Assembly (NCBI GenBank): GCA_902782795.1
Contig: CACZOT010000249.1
Location: 1-6,151 of the forward strand
DNA length: 6,151 nucleotides
Direction: 5' to 3'
Source: an uncultured Eubacteriales bacterium
GTDB taxonomy: Bacteria; Bacillota; Clostridia; Christensenellales; Aristaeellaceae
A program made the translations under genes and the position numbers. Position 1 is the first letter of the stretch, and each line of letters begins with the position of its first letter. The notes beneath the pieces are model-generated. The model saw only the letters and a program-made list of their open reading frames with translations, had not been told where the DNA came from and made no database searches. Positions 1 to 3,130 of this stretch are shown piece by piece.

Positions 1-10
1 GCCCTCTGCC
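1..10. repeat. Probable right arm of a truncated triloop hairpin
   Basis: The first ten bases, GCCCTCTGCC, closely resemble the right arm of the hairpin at 664-686 (GCCCTCTCGC). This may be the end of another stem whose left arm lies outside the window. The same bases can also form a weaker local hairpin at 3-15 (CCTCT, loop GCC, GGAGG, with one T-G wobble). Which pairing is real cannot be decided from this window. Confidence 0.4.
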
Positions 11-16
11 GGAGGT

Positions 17-37
17 CCAGGAGGCGGAGCCTCCTGG
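17..37. repeat. Perfect 9-bp triloop inverted repeat downstream of the Nudix gene
   Basis: CCAGGAGGC (17-25) and GCCTCCTGG (29-37) are perfect complements around the three-base loop GGA. The repeat lies 10 bases past the stop of the minus-strand Nudix gene. It shares the core GGCGGAGCC with the hairpin at 664-686. No T-tract follows it on the minus strand, so it is not a classical intrinsic terminator. It could still mark the 3' end of the transcript or protect it. Confidence 0.75.
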
Positions 38-46
38 GGGGGTCCC

Positions 47-565
47 TTACGGATATTCCCGGAACAGATCGATATAATGCGGGTACTCCTTTGTTGGCGT
101 GAACTGGCCGCTCTCGATGAGGCGCATGATGCCCTCGCGCGTCTCCCAGCTGGCGGCGCAGGTCTCTCCGAGCCGGAGGCGGATTTGCTTGGCGGGCACG
201 TCCGCGTCAAAGACCCACACGTCCAGAAAACCAGGGTTTTCCCAGCTGGGCTTCGGTCCGCGCTTATAGGAGCGCAGGAGCCGCCCGTCTTCCGGGCGCA
301 GCACGACGCCCGTCTCCTCCCGGATCTCGCGCATGATAGCCGTGATGCTGTCCTCGCCGGCCATGGCGCAGCCGCCGGGCGTCTCCCAGACCAGCGGGTA
401 CGATTTCTTCGCCGCGTCCCGCCGTGTCACGAGCCACTTGCCTTCGCCGTTGCGCAGCCAGGCGATCACCGCCAGCTGGTATTCGCCCTCGGCCGGTTCC
501 TCACCGCGCGCCTTGATGCGGCCGGTCTTCCTCCGGTCGGCGTCGTACACGTCCCAGTATTCCAT
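47..565 (-). CDS. Nudix hydrolase (172 aa)
   Basis: This is a complete Nudix-fold hydrolase. A canonical Nudix box (G-x5-E-x7-R-E-U-x-E-E-x-G-U) spans residues 65-87, with G65, E71, R79, E80, E83, E84 and G86 all in place. The metal-binding and catalytic residues are therefore intact and the enzyme should be active. The family cleaves nucleoside diphosphates linked to another moiety using Mg2+ or Mn2+. The N-terminus (WDVYDADRRKTG) followed by a beta-strand ending in TRR resembles the YfcD/isopentenyl-diphosphate-isomerase-like group, but the substrate cannot be read from sequence. The protein is cytosolic, with no signal peptide or membrane segment. The start at 565 is supported by GGAGG (minus strand, at 572-576) six bases upstream. 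It is the last gene of the minus-strand group, 155 nt behind the CvpA gene, and may or may not be on the same transcript because hairpins fill the gap. Family assignment is firm; the role is unknown. Confidence 0.93.
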   Translation of the reverse strand: MEYWDVYDADRRKTGRIKARGEEPAEGEYQLAVIAWLRNGEGKWLVTRRDAAKKSYPLVWETPGGCAMAGEDSITAIMREIREETGVVLRPEDGRLLRSYKRGPKPSWENPGFLDVWVFDADVPAKQIRLRLGETCAASWETREGIMRLIESGQFTPTKEYPHYIDLFREYP

Positions 566-603
566 TCCGTCCCTCCGATGCGCACAGCGCCCATGATGGG
601 ATT

Positions 604-626
604 CTTAAGGGCCCTCGGCCCTTAAG
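604..626. repeat. Perfect 10-bp triloop inverted repeat (hairpin A)
   Basis: CTTAAGGGCC (604-613) and GGCCCTTAAG (617-626) pair perfectly around loop CTC. It is the first of four hairpins filling the gap between the Nudix and CvpA genes. No T-tract follows on either strand. Confidence 0.8.
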
Positions 627-641
627 CAGGGGAGCAGGGGA
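626..641. repeat. Tandem 8-bp direct repeat GCAGGGGA
   Basis: GCAGGGGA occurs at 626-633 and again immediately at 634-641. The second copy is most of the left arm of hairpin B, so the arm appears to have been duplicated. This suggests slippage or a remodelled hairpin. Confidence 0.6.
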
Positions 642-654
642 CGGCGTCCCCTGC
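634..654. repeat. Perfect 9-bp triloop inverted repeat (hairpin B)
   Basis: GCAGGGGAC (634-642) and GTCCCCTGC (646-654) pair perfectly around loop GGC. It lies 7 bases from hairpin A and 9 bases from hairpin C. Confidence 0.8.
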
Positions 655-663
655 CAGGAGAGC

Positions 664-686
664 GCGAGAGGGCGGAGCCCTCTCGC
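664..686. repeat. Perfect 10-bp triloop inverted repeat (hairpin C)
   Basis: GCGAGAGGGC (664-673) and GCCCTCTCGC (677-686) pair perfectly around loop GGA. The central GGCGGAGCC is identical to that of the hairpin at 17-37 downstream of the Nudix gene. Confidence 0.8.
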
Positions 687-694
687 CAAAGGCG

Positions 695-710
695 GCGGCC
701 CGCAGGCCGC
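695..710. repeat. Short GC inverted repeat (hairpin D)
   Basis: GCGGCC (695-700) and GGCCGC (705-710) pair around loop CGCA. It begins 11 bases past the CvpA stop codon on the minus strand and is the weakest of the four tandem hairpins. Because of its GC content, chance formation is more likely than for the others. Confidence 0.55.
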
Positions 711-720
711 GCAAAGCCCT

Positions 721-1443
721 TTAGAATACCGACTGCGTAAGCCGGTTGAGGATGTCCGCCCGGTTGAACCAATCGTACAGCATGGATCCCCCCAGCAGCT
801 CCTCGGCGCTCTCCATCGGCACCACGCTGTTGAGCAGCGGCACAAGCGAGAAGATCAGCGCCACCACCACCGCGCCGCGGGCCAGGCCGAACAGCCCGCC
901 CAGGAGCCAATCCATATGCCGGAGCATGGGGAAGCGAAACACGTGGTTGAGCAGGTTGACCACCAGCAGAACCACCACGTAGCTGACGATGAACATGACC
1001 AGGAAGGAAAGGACGTTCAGCGCCGCGCCAGAGATCGTCTGGCCGAGGTATTCCCCCAGCGTGTTGAGGCCCAGCTTGCTGAACGCGCCGGAGGTCACGT
1101 TCTGCTGGAAGGCATTGACGATCACGCTGGGCAGCTTCAGCGAGGCCGCGGCCTGGGCGAGCTCTGTCTGAGAGATCGCCGTCACCGCCTTCTCGGCCAC
1201 GCCGCCGCTGCTAAAGAAGGCGTTCGCGTCCAGATAATAGCGGAAGAAGCCCATCAGCGAATTGTTCGCCTGCAGGGCCGCGCTCAGCTGCGGATAGAAA
1301 TGCATCGCGCCGAACCACGCGGCGACGAATCCGATCACCGCCAGGCCGGAGGCGAGGAACCCCTTGTACATGCCCGATACCAGGCTGATGCCTAGGATCG
1401 CCAGAATGATGATGTCGATGATGTTCAGTGTCATGTTTCCCAT
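721..1443 (-). CDS. CvpA family membrane protein (240 aa)
   Basis: This is an integral membrane protein of the CvpA (colicin V production) family. Hydrophobic segments lie at about residues 8-23, 28-48, 140-163 and 183-205. The motif MDWLLGGLFGLARG (177-190) is the family's typical 'N/D-x-L-L-G-x-x-x-G-L-x-x-G' stretch leading into the last helix. The region between helices 2 and 3 (about 50-138) is longer and more polar, probably extracytoplasmic, which is usual in Gram-positive members. CvpA was named for its need in colicin V export in E. coli; its molecular function in Bacillota is not established. The start at 1443 has GGAG five bases upstream, and a second ATG at 1434 (MTLNIID) has GAGG nine bases upstream, so either could be used. 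The second gives an N-terminus more like other family members. It lies 103 nt downstream of the DUF5711-like gene. Family assignment is good; the start is uncertain by three codons. Confidence 0.88.
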   Translation of the reverse strand: MGNMTLNIIDIIILAILGISLVSGMYKGFLASGLAVIGFVAAWFGAMHFYPQLSAALQANNSLMGFFRYYLDANAFFSSGGVAEKAVTAISQTELAQAAASLKLPSVIVNAFQQNVTSGAFSKLGLNTLGEYLGQTISGAALNVLSFLVMFIVSYVVVLLVVNLLNHVFRFPMLRHMDWLLGGLFGLARGAVVVALIFSLVPLLNSVVPMESAEELLGGSMLYDWFNRADILNRLTQSVF

Positions 1444-1450
1444 CCTCTCT

Positions 1451-1474
1451 CCCGCGGACTGACCCGTCCGCAGG
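1451..1474 (-). promoter_or_regulatory. Hairpin abutting the CvpA ribosome binding site
   Basis: On the minus strand CCTGCGGAC and GTCCGCGGG pair over nine positions (one U-G wobble) around the six-base loop GGGTCA. The 3' arm ends in the GGG that starts the Shine-Dalgarno stretch GGGAGAGAGG. The structure could therefore partly cover the ribosome binding site, or it could separate the two cistrons. The pairing is seen in the sequence; any regulatory role is inference. Confidence 0.45.
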
Positions 1475-1495
1475 ACCCGATATTTCGCGCGGGGT

Positions 1496-1535
1496 GCAGG
1501 GGCGCGGCCGGCCGCGAAGCGGACGGCGCCCCTGC
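1496..1535. repeat. Long GC inverted repeat between DUF5711-like and CvpA genes
   Basis: GCAGGGGCGC (1496-1505) and GCGCCCCTGC (1526-1535) are perfect 10-bp complements. The interior can fold further: CCGC (1512-1515), loop GAA, GCGG (1519-1522), again a triloop. An overlapping 12-bp palindrome, GCGGCCGGCCGC, sits at 1504-1515. It lies 11 bases past the stop of the DUF5711-like gene. There is no T-tract, so it resembles the other intergenic hairpins rather than a standard terminator. Confidence 0.7.
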
Positions 1536-1546
1536 CTTGCGTCTCT

Positions 1547-2641
1547 CTACGGCAAGGGGATCAGGTAGACCTTGCCCATGCTGGCCACGAGGGCCTTGCC
1601 GTCGTCCGTCACGCCGATCACGCGGTCGGCAGAGACAGGCATGCGATAGATGGTGGTCTTTGCGCTGTTGAGCGTGCCGACCACGCAGTATTCTCCGTTG
1701 AAGCCATAGACCTTGTCGCTCCCGGCCACGATATCGAAGCACTTGTAGGGGAGGCGCAGCGTCCTGTCGACGGAGCCCTTGAGCAGGCGCACGTCCTGGA
1801 TGCCCTGGCCGCCGCCGGTCTCGTCCATGGCCACGAAGGCGAGGAGCGGATCGTCCCCGCCGCCGCCGATATCGTCCAGATACCAGCCGTAGACCAGCAC
1901 GCGCGAAGCGGCGTCTTCGATGCCCTGGTAGGTGTAGGAGCGCATATAGGTCGTGCCCACGGCGCGGATCTGCGTGGCGTGGAACAGCACCCGGTAGACG
2001 ATCTGGTCGCTCTCGGCGATGGAACCTGTCTCCATCTTGCCGGGCTTGTAGGTGTTCAGGCTGGAGACGGGCACCGTGCCCTCGGTGTCCAGCGTCATCA
2101 GCCAGAAGAGGTTGCCGTTGTTGAAGAAGCCGTAATCGAGCACGGTGCAGTTGGGCTTGGCGATGGAATCGATCTGCTTGCCGCTCAGGTCCAGGATGAC
2201 GATGGTCGCGTCGTCCTCCGCGCCGGTGCACACGGCCACGTACTGGCTTCCCGCGTGCGCCGATTGCACCGTCTGGGCCATGGTGACGCTGAACACCGTC
2301 GAGCCGTTGTCGCGGCCCAGCAGCGTCACCTGAGCGCCGGTCCATGTGGCGACGCCCCCTTCGCCGACCGCGAAGCCGGCGTTGGCGCCCGCCAGGTAGC
2401 TCCAGCGCTGCGTGCCGTTGCCGCGCAGGGCGTAGAGCAGGGTTCCGTCGTAATACGCCGCGCCTTCGCCCAGAGGCTGACATTCCTGCGTGGAATACGC
2501 GGGCAGCTCCACCGCGCCGGTGATGGTGCGGGTGTTGTCCGGCGTGATCCAGAACGCGCCAAGCACCGCGATGGCACAGAACAGGGCGACGAGAAAGATC
2601 GTCGGCAGCCAGCCGGTGCGGCTGCGAGTCTTCGTCTGCAT
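1547..2641 (-). CDS. Membrane-anchored beta-rich protein, DUF5711-like (364 aa)
   Basis: The protein has a short basic N-terminus (MQTKTRSRTG), one hydrophobic segment at about residues 11-32, and then a long soluble domain predicted outside the membrane. The soluble part has many short beta-strand-like blocks separated by turns, for example YYDGTLLYAL, TIVILDLSGKQI, KVYGFNGEY and a C-terminal GKVYLIPLP. This is typical of beta-propeller or PQQ-like folds and of DUF5711 proteins of Clostridia. No catalytic motif is seen, and the function is unknown. The reading frame is open upstream to 2740, but the start at 2641 is chosen because GGAGG (2646-2650) lies four bases upstream and the membrane anchor then begins close to the N-terminus. 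It is the first gene of the minus-strand group, followed by the CvpA gene. Topology suggests an envelope-associated role for the pair. The coding call is firm; the DUF5711 label is from recognition only. Confidence 0.85.
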   Translation of the reverse strand: MQTKTRSRTGWLPTIFLVALFCAIAVLGAFWITPDNTRTITGAVELPAYSTQECQPLGEGAAYYDGTLLYALRGNGTQRWSYLAGANAGFAVGEGGVATWTGAQVTLLGRDNGSTVFSVTMAQTVQSAHAGSQYVAVCTGAEDDATIVILDLSGKQIDSIAKPNCTVLDYGFFNNGNLFWLMTLDTEGTVPVSSLNTYKPGKMETGSIAESDQIVYRVLFHATQIRAVGTTYMRSYTYQGIEDAASRVLVYGWYLDDIGGGGDDPLLAFVAMDETGGGQGIQDVRLLKGSVDRTLRLPYKCFDIVAGSDKVYGFNGEYCVVGTLNSAKTTIYRMPVSADRVIGVTDDGKALVASMGKVYLIPLP

Positions 2642-2645
2642 AGGT

Positions 2646-2650
2646 CCTCC
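2646..2650 (-). promoter_or_regulatory. Ribosome binding site deciding the DUF5711-like start
   Basis: GGAGG on the minus strand is separated by ACCT from the ATG at 2641. The in-frame ATG 99 bases further upstream (2740) would fall almost at the predicted transcription start and adds a polar, non-conserved-looking extension. The downstream start is therefore preferred. Confidence 0.8.
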
Positions 2651-2725
2651 GTATCTTGCGAGTATTTCGTTGTAGTGATGCACGCGGCGCGCCGCAGGGA
2701 AGGGGGAATTTCCACCTTTGTTTGC

Positions 2726-2754
2726 TTGCGCGCCGCCCACGATGGTATTATAAT
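2726..2754 (+). promoter_or_regulatory. Possible plus-strand promoter
   Basis: TTGCGC (2726-2731) is followed after 17 bases by a perfect TATAAT (2749-2754). It would transcribe across the parS sites towards the ABC genes, giving a leader of about 370 nt. The -35 matches consensus only in TTG. The TATAAT shares bases with the minus-strand -10 described next, so only one of the two may be real. Confidence 0.4.
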
Positions 2755-2775
2755 GGAACTTGTTTGAGTATGCAA
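2747..2775 (-). promoter_or_regulatory. Probable promoter of the DUF5711-like/CvpA/Nudix group
   Basis: On the minus strand TTGCAT (2770-2775) is followed after 17 bases by TATAAT (2747-2752). Transcription would begin near 2740, about 100 nt before the start at 2641. The leader contains a 12-bp palindrome, GCGGCGCGCCGC (2684-2695), of unknown meaning. This is the only good sigma-A-type promoter upstream of the minus-strand group. Confidence 0.55.
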
Positions 2776-2794
2776 GTCATAAGGGCGCCGGGCG

Positions 2795-2809
2795 GAGGGA
2801 TTTTCCCTC
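2795..2809. repeat. Short triloop inverted repeat GAGGGA/TCCCTC
   Basis: GAGGGA (2795-2800) and TCCCTC (2804-2809) pair perfectly around loop TTT. It is shorter than the other triloop hairpins and lies between the divergent promoter and the first parS site. Confidence 0.5.
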
Positions 2810-2834
2810 TTCCGACGCCGGGAGCGTGGGGGAG

Positions 2835-2850
2835 TGTTTCACGTGAAACA
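2835..2850. other. parS: parS chromosome-partition site 1
   Basis: TGTTTCACGTGAAACA is a perfect 16-bp palindrome identical to the widespread bacterial parS consensus. ParB/Spo0J binds it as a CTP-dependent clamp, spreads along neighbouring DNA and loads SMC condensin for origin segregation. Such sites cluster near oriC, often beside parAB, but no parA or parB is in this window. A short reading frame crossing it begins MFHVKQ, the translation of the palindrome, and is not a gene. The sequence match is exact; use by the cell is inferred. Confidence 0.92.
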
Positions 2851-2880
2851 ATTCTCCCGCACGCGAAAGCCGCGAAAAAA

Positions 2881-2896
2881 AGTTTCACGTGAAACA
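2881..2896. other. parS: parS chromosome-partition site 2
   Basis: AGTTTCACGTGAAACA contains the full 14-bp palindromic core GTTTCACGTGAAAC (2882-2895) and differs from site 1 only at the first base. It is 46 bp from site 1, start to start, which is between four and five helical turns. Two intact sites this close argue strongly against a chance palindrome. Confidence 0.9.
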
Positions 2897-3071
2897 TCGC
2901 CCGCCGGCAAAGACGGCGGCGCGTCCCTTCGGCCCCGCGAAAAAAGGCGGCGGCCCGCGAAGCCTTTTCAGCAAGCCCCTGCCGGCGGTTTCCCCGGGGA
3001 GGGCTTTTCCGCGTTTTTTGCTCCTCTCTTGCCGCTCAGACGGTTTCCCCGTGCCCGTGGTTCCCTTATCT
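2897..3071. other. Non-coding remainder of the divergent intergenic region
   Basis: No gene is supported here. The stretch is GC-rich with A-tracts (2941-2945) and contains a weak AAAAGGC/GCCTTTT inverted repeat (2942-2948 and 2962-2968, 13-base loop). It also has a 10-bp palindrome TCCCCGGGGA (2991-3000) and an 11-base direct repeat CGGTTTCCCCG at 2986-2996 and 3041-3051. Frames open through it give arginine- and proline-rich translations typical of spurious reading in GC-rich DNA. Confidence 0.6.
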
Positions 3072-3092
3072 CTTCCTATATATAATAGGAAG
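3072..3092 (+). promoter_or_regulatory. -10 element within an inverted repeat: ABC operon promoter and possible operator
   Basis: A perfect TATAAT at 3081-3086 sits 44 bases upstream of the ABC start codon. It is enclosed by CTTCCTAT (3072-3079) and ATAGGAAG (3085-3092), an 8-bp perfect inverted repeat with five central bases. No good -35 box is seen at 16-18 bases spacing, so the promoter may need an activator, or the inverted repeat may bind a dimeric repressor that blocks the -10. Multidrug-type exporters are often controlled by such local operators. No regulator gene lies in the window. Confidence 0.55.
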
Positions 3093-3119
3093 CGCGGAGC
3101 GCGCCCTTTCCCGACCGAC

Positions 3120-3126
3120 AAGGAGG
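3120..3126 (+). promoter_or_regulatory. Strong ribosome binding site of the first ABC gene
   Basis: AAGGAGG lies four bases before the ATG at 3131. It is a near-perfect match to the anti-Shine-Dalgarno sequence and fixes the start. Confidence 0.9.
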
Positions 3127-3130
3127 ACAC

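Noticed and set aside
602..712. Tandem hairpins as intrinsic terminators or a CRISPR-like array
   Set aside because: None is followed by a T-run on either strand, and stem sequences differ between units, so there is no repeat-spacer pattern.
1431..2483. 350-codon minus-strand frame overlapping the DUF5711-like gene
   Set aside because: The translation is dominated by Arg, Gly and Pro, with no domain. The overlapping frame has a good ribosome site, a membrane anchor and normal composition.
2684..2695. GCGGCGCGCCGC palindrome in the leader of the DUF5711-like gene as an operator
   Set aside because: A 12-bp all-GC palindrome is not very unlikely in this composition, and nothing else supports a binding site.
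1979..2767. 262-codon plus-strand frame opposite the DUF5711-like gene
   Set aside because: It is antisense to a better-supported gene and has no ribosome binding site or recognisable motif.
2942..2968. AAAAGGC/GCCTTTT inverted repeat as a bidirectional terminator
   Set aside because: The stem is only seven pairs with a 13-base loop, and no gene ends nearby on either strand. At most it could stop transcripts from the possible plus-strand promoter near 2750.
2834..3085. Small plus-strand frame starting MFHVKQ
   Set aside because: The start is simply the translation of the parS palindrome, and the remainder is Arg/Pro/Ala-rich. This is a known type of spurious open frame.
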